From contig NC_089221.1 of the NCBI RefSeq assembly GCF_963924675.1, positions 6,817,851 through 6,881,850 on the forward strand: DNA of 64,000 bases. The letters run 5' to 3'. Position numbers and translations under genes: made by a program. The stretch comes from Phocoena phocoena (lineage: Eukaryota; Chordata; Mammalia; Artiodactyla; Phocoenidae). The notes under the pieces are model-generated. The model did not search any database and was not told where the DNA came from. It saw only the letters and a program-made list of their open reading frames with translations. Shown here in pieces: positions 22,444 through 35,252 of the stretch (its first letter is position 1; every line of letters begins with the position of its first letter).

Positions 22444-22767
22444 TCTTTTTTTTTTTTAAAGAAAATTTTGGGGGTAGGAGTTTATTAATTTTATTTATTT
22501 ATTTTTGCTGTGTTGGGTCTTTGTTTCTGTGTGAGGGCTTTCTCCAGTTGTGGCAAGCGGGGGCCACTCTTCATCACGGTGCGCAGGCCTCTCACTATCG
22601 CGGCCTCTCTAGTTGTGGAGCACAGGCTCCAGACGCGCAGGCTCAGTAGTTGTGGCTCACGGGCCCAGTCGCTCCGCGGCATGTGGGATCCTCCCAGACC
22701 AGGGCTCGAACCTGTGTCTCCTGCATTATCAGGCAGATTCTCAACCACTGTGCCACCAGGGAAGCCC
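22444..22767 (-). mobile_element. CHR-type SINE, near full length
   Basis: Minus-strand copy with the head GGGCTTCCCTGGTGGCACAG at its right edge and an A-rich tail at the left. The duplication AAACATCTT is at 22435-22443 and 22768-22776. Frames across it are repeat-derived. Confidence 0.93.
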
Positions 22768-22776
22768 AAAACATCT

Positions 22777-24335
22777 TAATGGTAGAGCTGAATGCTATTT
22801 ATTTAAGTGGTATAGTACTGAAATCTCTCTAGTATTTAAATACTAATTGTGATTTTTAAAGAAATACTCACTAATTTAATAAACGTTAATGACATCTATC
22901 AGGATGGGAAGTAAGACCCATAAGTCAAAGAATGTGGGCAGCAAATCAATTTTCTCAACAAATTTTGAGAGTTTTCATTTTTCACTCTTGCACTTTACTG
23001 GCATTCGTTCATTATATTTGTAGACCATCCTGGCAACTAACAAGTTTTTTCTTGTTTATTTACAGACAAGTTTGAATTCAGTCATGTTTATTTTATTAAC
23101 TTAATGAACCACAAATTCCATTTATCTAATGAATCCTTTGTCCTATTTTTCCTATTTTATCTATCATTTTCCCATGGTATTGTCAGGGAAAATAATAAAT
23201 ATTCATCCTTGTCAGATTTTAGGAACATCAGAGAAGTGTTAAGATAAAGATTACTGAATTCATGAGTTTATCATGACACAGATGTTTTGCTAATTATAAA
23301 TCTTCATTTAAGAAAAACATTTTAACACAGTTTTAATTATAAGCATAATTTGAAAAGTCTGTCAATTTTCAGTAACTATTAAGTTTTAGGAACCTGGCTT
23401 GAGAAATAAGAAGTAGTTAAATCCATGAAAGCCTGCTCTGGGCTGGAAATCATTTCAGGATCTATGTGCCACTCTTTCACTCTGCTCTGCTTCCTAAAAT
23501 TAATATTGAAATATGGTGCTCAGTAGTAGATTTATTTTAATTGCATAGATCATAATTTTAGTGAAAATAACTAAAATATATTGGATTGAGCCAAGGAAAA
23601 TCTCAGAAAAGGAGATATTCCTTAGTATAACAGTGTAGTAATATTCAATTTAAATTATAATAACTGAGAGGGATTCATATAGAATTCTAATTTAAAATTA
23701 GAAAATTCTGACCCAAATATAATGGGAAAACTGTGTGAACTCTTACCCTACCTTCTCCAAAAGACTTATTCTCACCAGTTATTTTTTAAACCACAACTTC
23801 CAAAAGACTAGAATGTGATAGTTTTCTAAGCTTTTCAAGTAAATTCTCATGTGTTTACAGGTAATGATGAAAGTAAATCTTTCTAATCAATTTTGTGGAA
23901 ATTGTTCTACATAAATAAATGTTCTTCAAAATAATGTAGATTTCCTGTAATATCTAATTTGAAGAAATTCTTCAAAACCCAATATACACATTAAGTAAAG
24001 TGAGTGCTGTTGGTTCATTGGGTAATTCCGAGGCTTAGATAGAGACAGGATCATCATAAGTGAAGATTTCAATCTGGCTCTTTTGACACTGCTTTGATAA
24101 ATATCCTCACAAGATTCTTTAAGTTCTTCAGATGTTTCTGAAAGGTTATATGAATGAAAGTGTGCAAAACACTAATGGCTACAGTTTGCCCAAGGAATTG
24201 AAGTCAGCTAAAGAAATCAGGTCAAAGGATTCAATTTAAAGCATGCATTCAGACTTTGAAAACAATGGTTAAAATATAAGATTACAAAATGGATTCATGG
24301 GAGTGACCTGAGAACAGTATTTTGTCAATGCTGAC
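22777..24335. other. Unannotated AT-rich stretch
   Basis: No gene or clear repeat recognised. Confidence 0.4.
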
Positions 24336-24590
24336 GATAATCATAATAATAGTTTGGCATTTACTGGGCACCTATTCTACTCCAAGCACTATGACTCATG
24401 ACTTATAAACATTATCTCATTGAATCCTTACTAACTTTTTATGAGTGAAGTTGATTTCCACACTGAAGCCCAGAGGGCATGCATCGCTTGGTGGATAATT
24501 GCCAAGTCAGTTGCCAACTGTAGGATTCCCTGACTTTACAGCCCTTGGTTTCCACCCTGGGATTTAATTGCATTTGCCGTGTACATTCAA
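24336..24590 (+). mobile_element. MIR-type SINE (ancient)
   Basis: The order of motifs follows MIR: TTTACTGGGCACCTATTCTA, CCAAGCACTATGACTCATGA, CATTATCTCATTGAATCCTT, then a degraded region corresponding to the gap before the 3' part. Strongly diverged, as expected for this family. Confidence 0.75.
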
Positions 24591-24849
24591 ACAGGTCAGC
24601 TGGGCTGAATGTTTTCACAAATGACTAATGTGAAAGTCAAAGTTAGTGGACCCACAGATTTGGCACTGGACTGATCCAAAATTATTTTTCTCATTATTGT
24701 CAATGGAAAAAAAATTTCTCGTTTTCACTCCTCCCTTTATCACTAGATCAGATTAAGAGAACACACATTTTTTTTCCCCAAAGTAAATCCACTCCAAATT
24801 TAACTGTAGTGATTTCTATTAAAAACATACAAAGCTAATAACAAAATCT

Positions 24850-25360
24850 TTAACCCCACACAAACGTCCACTAATAGAAAACTGGTTAAATAAAAATATG
24901 GTTCAGCCACAAAATAAAGTACCACGCTATCATAAAAATATATAAGGAATAACATTTATGTAATACTGTGGAATGATTTCCAGGTTGAATGATAAAAGTA
25001 TGTATCATCTGCTACTGTTTGCTTAAGAAAAGGGACACATACATGTATATACAGACATACACAAGTGCACACATATACATATATATGTAAATACACATAC
25101 AGTACACACACAGCACATATATACCCACATGCACAAATATCTATGTATATTTTATATATACACATATAGAGAGAGATACATATATTTCTTTATGTTAGAA
25201 AAAAATAAAAGTATAAATTGTAAAATTTAAGAGAATGATTACCAGTAGGAAGGATATAGGATAGAAGAGACAGGGATAAAACTGCACCTTCTTTTGTAGA
25301 ATGAATTTTGAGAACAAATGAATATTTAAACAATTATGAAACACAATTTAAAGAAGGGAA
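24850..25360 (+). mobile_element. Old L1 3' UTR fragment
   Basis: AACTGGTTAAATAAAAATAT, then a diverged block with TGTGGAATGATTTCCAGG, an AC/AT-rich microsatellite (about 25,040-25,180), then a 3' part with GATTACCAGTAGGAAGGATA. The order resembles old mammalian L1 3' ends. Boundaries are approximate. Confidence 0.55.
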
Positions 25361-26825
25361 TCCACAACTGAAAGCAAAATGAATGTGAAATGAGGGACCT
25401 GTGTATTGAGTTCATGGCATAATCACATGGAGAGAAACTCTTCTAAATGTCTTTAAAACAGTAATTTGACATGATTTGGAGGGGTGATATTGTGAGAAGA
25501 AAACTTAGAGACACCTAGCATAGACAACCCTTTTGAGGTATTTTGATAGATAGATAAATGGGAAAGTGGCTAACGCAAGCTGTGGAGTCAAGGGAGAATA
25601 TATACTGATGTATATACACACACACAACCAGAGAGGCACATATGTCCATGTACATACTGGAGTATAAGTGGAACGTGCTGTTCAAACCCATGTTGTTCAA
25701 GGGTCATCTGTATTTTGTTTGGATGATACTAAAATAAGAGTATGAATTTATGCTGATGATTAGCTCATGAACAGCAATTTAATTTCTTGCTTTTTTTTTT
25801 CTTTCAGCTGTAAAGTGGGATAAAATCTTGCTCACGAGTTTGTAATCCTGATTAAATTCCATAAGGTAACATCTACTGGGTGCCCAGGAGGCTGTCTTGC
25901 TCACAGCAGTCCTCTGTACATAGAAGTCCTCCTTCCACCACTTGCTTCTTCGATCAGTAAGTCAGTGCACAATGGCTGCCTATCTATCTGGGGTGTAAGT
26001 CAGCGTGTGAGAAGCACTGGGATACGCCAACACAAATCACCTTTGATCTGCTAGGTCCTGAGGAAGGTCGTGGTCTTCTTGGGAGCACATGGCTGTTAAA
26101 GTTAATTGATTATGCGATCCATATGGAGGCTCTTCTAGGATTTCCATTCCAGGAAAAGATCATCTTTCCATGTCAACTCATGGGCTTTAGATTTTATTTA
26201 TACTGCTACCTTACAGAGATATTTGATTACTGTATGTCATTTAATTCTACAAAACTATACAAGGAATAACTGTATCCATTATGGAGTTGGGCAAATAACT
26301 TTTAGCTGATAAATGTTTCAATTAAAATCCAGTCTTATGATTCTGTTCATGTTCCCTGGGTCTGTGTTTCTCCCCATGGGGCTGACTTGTCCAGGAATGT
26401 GAAGTTAATTGAGCTGAGTGGACGCTGGGGCCTGTTTCTTTTCCCCAGTGGTCCAGGGACTGTGTCCGTACTGTGCAAGGCTAGACGTTCGCCAGCTGTG
26501 AGAATAACATGATCTAATATATTTCCCAGGACACTAAACCCAAAATTCAGTGTTCAACTACATAATTCAATGTATTAAGTGTCTTATATTTTTCTTCTCT
26601 TATTCTTTCTTTTAAATTGATATTTATTATTTTAAACCATTTTTGCTGTTTTCTACTGCATTTAATTTCACAAAAATATCAAATAAATAAGAACTGAGAG
26701 GGTATACATCTCAAAAATAAACCCAAGATATTTCTTTTCATGTCTTTTATGTGTCCTTTAGAAATGGGAAGAAATTATATGATAGAAATGTTTATATTTG
26801 AGGAACTATAGCAATATAAAATCTT
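25361..26825. other. Unannotated non-coding stretch
   Basis: No gene recognised. The frame at 25515-25700 is short and unsupported. Confidence 0.4.
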
Positions 26826-26827
26826 TG

Positions 26828-26870
26828 TATATATTATATATATATATATACATGTATGCATATATATTCT
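26828..26870. repeat. (TA)n low-complexity tract
   Basis: TATATATTATATATATATAT followed by ATACATGTATGCATATATAT; a simple AT dinucleotide repeat. Confidence 0.9.
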
Positions 26871-29600
26871 TTAGTGATGCCCTTTTCCATCTTTTCTATG
26901 GATGAGTGTTTATACTGTCAAGTTCGTTAATGAGAATTTAAATTTAAATTCATTTTAACTACTGAAGTAGGGAATATTGGTTAACAACATAGTACTAATA
27001 AAAATATTGTTACCGTGAATTTATGCTACTTAATTGTAATGCATTCTTGTCTTATAATTCCCTAGGTGTAATAGAGCAAATGCATTAGTATATAGTGCCC
27101 AGGCCAGGCTGTAACCCTGGGAACACCTGGAGTGCATAGGATAGAACATCTGAGGGGTCATCTGGGCTGGCACGGGGGGAGAGCTGCCATGGAACTCAGC
27201 CCTGGCACAGCCTTGGGTGGGACTCAGCCAGGCCAAGGCCAAAGACAGATGCTCCCTGCAGATGGACCAGCCATCTGAGGGGCTGGGGGACTTCAGAGTG
27301 CAAATGTCAATCCAGATCTGAGTTAAACACATTTTAGATGTAACTGAATATTTATCCCCACACAAGAATGTTTAAGTCAGAGTGCCTGGAAAAGTTAGTT
27401 GATCAGTCTTAGTTTATTAGTCAATAAAATTTTGTTTTCCCACTGTGGGGTGGAACTAGGACCTTGTCAGAGGACAGTATGTGCTGTTATAACAATAGAC
27501 TGAACTTCATGCTTAACATATATTACTTGGGTCTCTTAAGTCATGTCTGGGACACGTATAACACAGTAAGAGAGCATGCATGTAAACACACATCTTGCTC
27601 TTCTTGTTTTGTTTTTAATCTTTTATCCAGATGTTATGTGCTTTTCATATGGGAGCATCCCATTCTTTGCAAAATTTTCATTCCCATTTCTACCACCCCA
27701 CACTCCCTTACTATGTTGAGTGTCACAGATGACCCTGGGGCCACACCACTGACATTTCCTAGTGCGGTGGTCTCAGCAACTCCTCAGAAATCAAATTTAA
27801 AAACAGACAGCATAGTTTAATTCACACCCAATACCCCCTCTTATTGTTTGTTTTCAAGTTGATTAGTTATCCTTCAACATTTTAGGGTCCTTGCGTTCTG
27901 TATGTTTTAGGAAATTTGGCTGATTGCAAATAAATTTTTCTAGGTGTGTGACAGATGTCAAAACCTCAGCACATGACATGATGTAATAACACACAAATGT
28001 GCCATTTTTGAGATACCACAGAGTCTCCTCAGCTCAATCCATTTCCATTCAAGCCTTTCCATGCCTGAGTACAAAGACAATACTAGAATATCTGATTTCA
28101 ACAAACATAACTTGTATCTGATGGCTCTTAAAAGCTTACCAGTAGCAATATCATCATCTCTGCAGTAGGGGACAGTGGAATTGCCATGGTCTTTATTTTG
28201 GGATTTCTTTGCATTCTCTTATTTCTATAAAGGTAATGTCAGTGGTACTCATTTTTTAAAGAGGACATACTAAAGTGGTGCTTGAATTTTGATGCTGACA
28301 TTTTATCATCCTTCCAAGAGATAAAGGAACACCTCCAACCTCAAATTCCACAGCTTGGAGAAGCCTAAAGCCTTCACAATTTCCTGACTCCCAGGCATCT
28401 CCTGGGAGTCATGGCCCCATGGTTTGGGGTTCTGCTCTTGCACCTGTGTGATCTCTAGGCTGCTCCACAGTGACTCAGACATGAGCCTCTATGCTTCTCC
28501 AGATGGACCACCAAGAGCCTCCTCAGCCAGGTGGAGCACAATATGGCTCTTTGGGGAGTCTGGAGGGGAGAAGTTACAACAAACTCCACAGAGGCCCCAC
28601 CTGACATTTCTGTGCTGTCTGCTCTCATTCTGACCACCAACCGGTGGGGCTGCTTTTTATCCTTCCTCTCCTATGACAATTGTTAAATAAATGCAAGAAT
28701 GGATAAGTCTATTATGGGTATTCATGAGGAAGCATGCATGTTGAAACGTTATCCTAACCTGTATACATTTAAAACATGAGATACAGTCAGCTCTATTTGG
28801 GAAAAAGTGGAAAAAATAGACTTTTTGGAAAAATTCATTCAACCCTAAGTGTTATTTGCTATGATTGCATTATCTAAGGCTGACTTCACTGTTGAACTTA
28901 CAAACTCTTATGCCGATACAAAGTCAAGAGGTCTTCTATTCAGGTCCTTGTCATGCTTTCCATGTTCACTTAAGCCTTTTTATACAACAAACAAAATGTC
29001 ATGCATTTGAAAAATCTGTCACTGAAACAGACTGTCCAACTGTGGCTTTACTGCTTTTTATATCACTCCAGAGAAGTTTAAAGAAAGACATAGAGAGAAA
29101 GAAAAAAAAGCTCACATATATAGTTGTCTCAATAAAACAGTATTTTTCTAAATATAGACCTTTTGGGGAATATAAAATTCATATAAAATGTTTACTAAAA
29201 TATGTATAATCTACCTTAAATACTATATGCTGTATGTATTTTTTGGCTCTTACATGGTCCTCTAGATACATTTTCTCTTCTAGCAAATGTAATAAAGTGG
29301 AAGATTCTGTGTGATTCCTGTATGTGAGCAACATATTACTGTTGACCCAATTTCCCAATTTAGAAAACTTCTTTGGATTCTGTACTTTTTTCATCCTAGA
29401 AATCTGAGGGGAAGTACAAGTTTGAATACGAATTAACAGAAAGAAAAACATATATCTACCCTTGATTTACTTGTTGGTTTTTCTTTAACCTGCTTGTTCA
29501 TACCAATGTCTAAGAAACTGTAAAGCTAGCACAAAGTAAAATTCTCTTAAGGAATAGGGTGTTGCAAATGGGTATAAAAAACATATGTTTCATATATTAT
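26871..29600. other. Unannotated stretch, no gene seen
   Basis: Several short frames (for example 27030-27365, 27464-27820, 28865-29209) with no recognisable domain. The GC-richer block about 27,090-27,320 is not repeated elsewhere in the window and I do not recognise it. Confidence 0.4.
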
Positions 29601-30330
29601 GAAAAGTTTTTTTTTTCTGTGGGCCCAGGCTAGAGAATGACACGCTGATTTCAGTAGAGACGTGTAGAAGCCAGGAATGGAGAAGGGATGCCCCTGCCCA
29701 GCCTGGGACATGCGGGCATATGGAAGTGTGCACAGGGTGGTCTGTGCTATGCCCAGTGAGGGGGGGATAAGGAGGGGATGAAGTTGAAGGTGAGTTCCAT
29801 TTTGGAAGTCATTGAATTCTGAGTTTAGGAATTTGAAATTAACCTGATGATCTGTGGGAAAATAATTAAATATTTGGAGTGGGAAAGTGATATCATCAAA
29901 GGAATGCCCCAGAAAAGCTAGGTGGAGTCTGTGGTGTATGTTAAAGCAGGAGAGAAAGTGCAGCAGAGGGAAGGCATGGGGAGGTATTGCAGTAGTTAGT
30001 CTAGGCAATGGTCTCCAAATTGGGGTGCATGCACCAATCCATCCAGACAGGATACATTTTTCCAATGTATGTGCACATTTATTTTCAAATCATCCATTTT
30101 AATGTCATCCTTTGTACTTGTTTCATAATGTACACAACATAACAGCAGTTGTGTATAAGTTTTCGGTAAATCAATGTAGATGCCTTGTGAGGGTTTGCCA
30201 ATAACTGTTTACTGGTGGAGATTATGGTTTGAAGGTGCAGATAGTCTAGTGGGAGGGACAATGGAGAGGAAGGGGTAGATGCAAGAAACCTTCTAAAGGT
30301 GGAGTGAGCAACTATTCTAATGATAATTTT
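29601..30330. repeat. Diverged mammalian interspersed repeat with an inserted block
   Basis: The motifs GTGATATCATCAAAGGAATG and TATTGCAGTAGTTAGTCTAG near 29,886-30,005 belong to an old dispersed mammalian repeat that also shows at 44,590-44,800 (AAGATCACTCTAGCTGC). I cannot name the family reliably. A segment of about 220 bp at 30,010-30,230 appears to interrupt it. The 172-codon minus-strand frame at 29547-30065 lies across this and is not convincing as a gene. Confidence 0.4.
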
Positions 30331-30422
30331 TTTTGTTTGCTTGTTTTTTGAGTTTTCTTTTCTTTTTTTTTTTACATCTTTATTGGAGTATAATTGCTTT
30401 ACAATGGTGTGTTAGTTTCTGC
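30331..30422 (-). mobile_element. Severely 5'-truncated L1 stub
   Basis: Only a T-rich tail and about 50 bp of L1 3' UTR (TTGGAGTATAATTGCTTTAC and GTGTTAGTTTCTGC). It is bounded by the 16-bp perfect duplication TTCTAATGATAATTTT at 30315-30330 and 30423-30438. Confidence 0.93.
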
Positions 30423-30438
30423 TTCTAATGATAATTTT

Positions 30439-31600
30439 GACAGCTGAGGCGTGGAATGAGATGAATGTAATGAAGTTGAGAATTAATAGCTTCTTAATGG
30501 CAGGTGGTCAAGATGCCTTGATCAAGAGATCAGATCCTTCTTCTATTTTCCTCTTTTACAAAGTGTAACAAAGAGACCAGAGGATGAGCTTACAAATGGG
30601 TCCACCTTTATTTGCACAAGGTAATCAAGGACACATTAATTAGCTTCATCTAACATCTGAAGCTGAACTTAAGTTTTTGTTTTCACATCCCCAAAGTAAG
30701 TCAGATGTATTAAACTCTAGGAAAATTTAATTAGGTTGAACTTGGTCTTTATAGGACAACAAATACCAGTGGTAGTTAAAAGACAGCCAATTCTTCACTT
30801 TCTTAAAGTATTTTGACTTTTGTTTTTTTCACGCAGTGAACTTCCCTACTTCATTAAAAGATGATTCAATTTGAAATATTGTAATTTGTATAAAATTCTT
30901 CACAGGCAAACTCCAAGAGATCCTTCACTATTGAGTCTCAAGGTATGAATAAATTTAGGATTCTACTTTAACTACCAGAGGATACTAAAAATTATGCTCG
31001 CTATAGAGATCAGTCAAATCTACATTTTTCTCTTCTAAGGTATGACAGACATATATTACAAAAGATGGCATAAAAAAGAAAAGCTAACATAGCTATAATA
31101 TTTAAATTGTCTGTTGAAAGAACCAAGTGAACACCAATGGTATCAGAAAATAAAGTGCATGAATTCTAGAAACAACACAGAATGTTTTGGACAATAGGAG
31201 AAAAAGGCTATGCATACACAAAGCCCGCTACACTGTTTTTTTCATTGAACATCAGAACAAAACTTAAGAGATCTGCCTTGCTTCCTAATTTCTCCACATC
31301 CGAGAATGGTTCCATCTAAAATGTGAAATGTTATAACAAAATTAACACAATGGCCTTAAATATTTACTTATCAGCAACCTCATACTTCTCAGCTCATACA
31401 ATTAAAAGCTTTCTTCATCTGCACCTGAGAATACTAAGTTGGGCTCAGTTGCATGGTTTTAGCACTGACAACAGCTCAGTTATTGGAAGCCTCCACATGA
31501 CCTCTTTGCATGGAGACATCAGTTACCTGCACCTAACACTCAAAGTCCATCTATAAAATGCTTCATAGGAATACTCCTCCAGAGCTAGTCAGAGGATTTT
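30439..31600. other. Unannotated non-coding stretch
   Basis: No gene or clear repeat recognised. The frame at 31323-31556 has no recognisable domain. Confidence 0.4.
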
Positions 31601-31610
31601 CCAATTAGGT

Positions 31611-32742
31611 GTGTTTTATTTTTAATATTTATTTTTTTTATTGGAGTAAAATTGCTTTACAATGTTGTGTGAGTTTCTGTTGTACAATGAAATGAATCAG
31701 CTATATGTATAACTATATCCCCTCCCTCTTGGACCTCCCTTCCCGCCCCCCCCATCCCATCCACCTAGGTTGTCACAGAGCACTGAGCTGAGCTCTCTGT
31801 GCTATACATCAGGTTCCCACTAGCTATCTATTTTACACGTGGTACTGTATTTATGTCAAACCTAATCTCCATTCATCCCACCCTCCTTTCCCCCAGTGTC
31901 CACATGTCTGTTCTCTATGTCTACGTTTCTATTCCTGCCCTACAAATAGGTTCATCTGTACCATTTTTCTAGATTCCACATATATGCTTTAATATACGAT
32001 ATTTGTTTTTCTCTTTCTGGCTTACTTCACTCTGTATGACAGACTCTAGGTCCATCTACATCTCTACAAATGACCCAAATTCATTCCTTTTTAAGGCTGA
32101 GTAATATTGCAATGTATATTTGTACCACGTCTTCTTTATCCATTCATCTCTCGTTGGACATTTAGGTTGTTTCCATGTCTTGGGTATTGTAAATAGTGCT
32201 GCAATGAACACTGGGGTACATGTGTCCTTTTGAATTATGGTTTTCTCAGGGTATATGCCCAGTAGTGAGATTGCTGGGTCATATGGTAGTTCTATTTTTA
32301 GTTTTTTAAGGAACCTCCATAGTGTTCTTCATAGGGGCTCTATCAATTCACATTCCCACCAACAGTGCAAGAGGGTTCCCTTTTCTCCACACCCTCTCCA
32401 GCATTTATTGTTTGTAGATTTTTTGATGGTGGCCATTTTTACCAGTGTGAGGTGATACCTCACTGTAGTTTTGATGTGAGTTTCTTTAATAATTAGTGAC
32501 GTTGAGCATCTTTTCATGTGCCTCTTGGCCATCTGTATGCCTTCTTTAGTGAAATGTCTATTTATGTCTTCTGCTCATTTTTTAATTGGGTTGTTTTTTT
32601 GTTTGTTTGTTTGTTATTGAACTCCATAATGAAACTTAAAAGCTTTTGCACAGCAAAGAAAACCATAAACAAGATGAAAAGACAACCCTCAGAATGGGAG
32701 AAAATGGGACAAAGGATTAATCTCCAAAATATACAAGCAGCT
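31611..32742 (-). mobile_element. L1 with 5' inversion (twin priming)
   Basis: From 31611 to about 32,625 the element is on the minus strand: 3' UTR, then an ORF2 C-terminal remnant including the stretch encoding [20 protein letters not shown] (minus strand, 32,329-32,532). From about 32,631 to 32,742 the sequence flips to the plus strand and reads the immediately upstream ORF2 piece (SFCTAKKTINKMKRQPSEWE). The flanking duplication is CCAATTAGGT (31601-31610) against CCAATGAGGT (32743-32752). All frames are broken; no ORF1 or promoter is present. Confidence 0.9.
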
Positions 32743-32752
32743 CCAATGAGGT

Positions 32753-33509
32753 TTTAAAAGTCACTGTTACTCAAAAGGCCCTGGAGTCCACCTCCTCTAT
32801 TTTTCTTATTACAGTGTCAAAGAAGAGTTGCAATGTCATAAAATTGTAGAATAACCCTTTCTCCAGGTTTTTAAACATCTATTACAAAGGCCCTAATCAA
32901 GTGTCATAGCAAAGGAAAAGGAAAAAATCAGAACATGTTCATCCTTAATTTTGTCCAAGAATTATGCCTTTAACAACAATATTTATACCTGTTTTCTACC
33001 TGATGTCTTTGACCTTCTTTGAGAAAACTGGGGTCAAAGCTGGGGTTAGTCTACTTTTAAGGCTCAGTGGAAAGGGAAGAGTAAAAACAGAGAAGGAGAA
33101 CCTCAATGTAACAAAAATTTCCTCCCCATTGGAGTCTCCTTACTGAGTTCTCATATGGACATGTCCTGACTCCCAGGAAATGCAGCTAGGAAGGGAAATA
33201 GATGACATTTCTATCACCTCAGACTTTCTTATCCTTAGAACAGTCAGCAAGAGACATTTTCTTCTTTTTTGCTTTGAGACACAATATCCTCACCACTGGT
33301 AAACAAACACGATCTTGTTAACAGTCTCTGTTTATTCCAGGACACAAATAATACAGTATGTAAAGGAAGACTAGCTGCATCCATTCCAATGTTGCCATTC
33401 CTGGGGAGTTGAGTGGAAGGCAGTCTCCTGTGTAGAAACATGAGAAAATGGGAATACACTTCCTCCTCATTAATTACATTGCAAAGTTGTATTGAATGGT
33501 GCATTGAAG
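32753..33509. other. Unannotated non-coding stretch
   Basis: No recognised gene. The frame at 33244-33504 on the minus strand has no domain I recognise. Confidence 0.4.
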
Positions 33510-34046
33510 AAAATAATATATCATGATTAACTGGGATACGTTTCAGGAATGTGAGAGTAGGTCAACATGATGCAATCTATTGATATAGTCCATCATATTC
33601 ATAGAGCTAAAGGAAAACAATCCTACGATCATCTCCATAGTTTCAGAAAATGTATGTTTGATGATTTTTGAATTTTAGTACACATTTATTTATATATTTT
33701 TATATTTTATTGAAGTATAGTTGATTTACGACGTTGAATACATATTTACATTGAAACACTCAATAAAATGGTGATAAACTTACACAGAAGAAAGTACTGA
33801 AAGGCTTAGGATTTAGAACAAAACAGGTAAAACCATATATATTTGTAGGTAATCTGATTTTATATTTTAAAAATTCACAAGAATCAATGGAAGTTACTAC
33901 ACATAATAAGAGAATTTAGTAAAATAGCAGGCTATATAATCAGTAACTACCTATGAAGCAAATAGAAAATAGAACAGACCCATTTATAATATCACAAATT
34001 AATATAATACATAAGAAGGTAAAATAGCTAGGCATAAAATTAAACT
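33510..34046 (+). mobile_element. Old L1 ORF2 fragment
   Basis: Diverged plus-strand L1 ORF2: GGTCAACATGATGCAATCTA, TCCATCATATTCATAGAGCT and CGATCATCTCCATAG follow the conserved RT-region order, continuing through CTCAATAAAATGGTGATAAA and AGCAGGCTATATAATCAGTA. It is interrupted by the 50-bp L1 stub at 33689-33738 and ends where another L1 3' end begins at 34047. Confidence 0.65.
33689..33738 (-). mobile_element. 50-bp L1 stub nested in an older L1
   Basis: A T/A-rich tail plus about 30 bp of L1 3' end (TTGAAGTATAGTTGATTTAC). The duplication TACACATTTA (33679-33688) against TACATATTTA (33739-33748), one mismatch, supports an insertion. Confidence 0.75.
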
Positions 34047-34280
34047 TTTTTTAACATCTTTATTGGAGTATAATTGCTTTATAATGGTGTGTTAGTTTCT
34101 GCATTATAAAAAAGTGAATCAGCTATACATATGCATATATCCCCATATCTCTTCCTTCTTGCGTCTCCCTCCCACCCTCCCTACCCCACCCCTCTAGGTG
34201 GTCACAAGCCACCAAGCTGATCTCCCTGTGCTATGAGGCTGCTTCCCACTAGCTATCAGTTTTACATTTGATAGTGTAAA
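34047..34280 (-). mobile_element. L1 3' UTR fragment
   Basis: TTTTTTAACATCTTTATTGG, GTGTGTTAGTTTCTGC, the pyrimidine block CTCCCTCCCACCCTCC and CTCTAGGTGGTCACAAGCC; the same 3' UTR subfamily as the element at 9639-10066. 5'-truncated, with no coding part. Confidence 0.87.
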
Positions 34281-34374
34281 ATCTCTTGAAGGACGTGAAG
34301 GAGGCAAACACAAGTGAAGACATTCCATGTCTAGTTTCCCACTGGCTCACTTCTCATATACCTCTGTCCACTAG

Positions 34375-34435
34375 GTCTTGGCACAGCTCCCTTGAGAACA
34401 CATTAAGTGCTCCATAAATCTTGTTGAATGAACAG
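34375..34435 (+). mobile_element. L2 LINE 3' end
   Basis: GGTCTTGGCACAGCTCCC, AAGTGCTCCATAAATCTTGT and TGAATGAA follow the characteristic L2 3' terminus. Confidence 0.55.
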
Positions 34436-34959
34436 ATGACTGGATATTCATGTGTAAATATTTCAGCACTGAATTATTTGGAAAATGTCAAATGATTAAA
34501 GTTTCATACACCATAAAAATGCCTGTGTCACAGTGTTTTCTTTGAGACACAGAATTGTTCTTTCAAATCCATACATATATATCCTTGCTGGAAAAAGAAG
34601 ATGATGGAATTTTACAAATTATATATATTTTTCATAATTAGGTCTTCATTATGCCTATTGCACAATAACTTTTCCCCTTATCTAATGGTTTTACTTCAAA
34701 TTTCCTTTAAATAGTGATTAACTCTAGTAAGTTAAAATATTTCTCAACTGAATAATAAAATTAAACATGGTTTACACCCAAATTTCTGGTTCTGTGATAG
34801 AGTGAAGTGCACTCTCTGAGATATGTGGAATTCTAAGATACTGAGATCAAATTTTTCAAGTTGCCCTGATGAAAACTTTACAGGGGAATTATGATCTGAC
34901 CAAGATTCATTGTCCTGGAATGTCAAGCTTCTTTAGTGGTTATTTTAAAAAGTAATTAA
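34436..34959. other. Unannotated AT-rich stretch
   Basis: No gene or clear repeat recognised. Confidence 0.4.
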
Positions 34960-35252
34960 GGTAAAATGAGGTCGTAAGGATGGGGCCCTAATTTGATAGG
35001 ACTGGTGCTCTTAAAAGAGTAGCCACCAGTGATCTCTCTCTTCACGCATGCACTGTGAGAAAGCTCGTGAGAACACAACGGGAAGTCAGTTGTCTGCAAA
35101 CCAAGCCAACTGGCTTCTTAAACCCATCCTGTTGACACCCTTATTTTGGATTTCCAGCCTCCAGAAATGTGAGACAATAAATGTGTGCTAGTTAAGCTAC
35201 CCAGCCTGTGGTATCTTGTTATGGCAGGCTAAGCAGAATAATGCAGATTTTG
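34960..35252 (+). mobile_element. MLT1-type MaLR LTR
   Basis: The order of motifs GGGCCCTAATTTGATAGGAC, TTTCCAGCCTCCAGAAATGT, GAGACAATAAATGTGTGCTA (with the AATAAA signal), ACCCAGCCTGTGGTATCTTG and TAATGCAG matches the 3' half of MLT1 LTRs. Confidence 0.82.

Noticed and set aside
29547..30065. 172-codon minus-strand frame
   Set aside because: It overlaps an old interspersed repeat and an inserted block; the translation shows no domain and no homology that I recognise.
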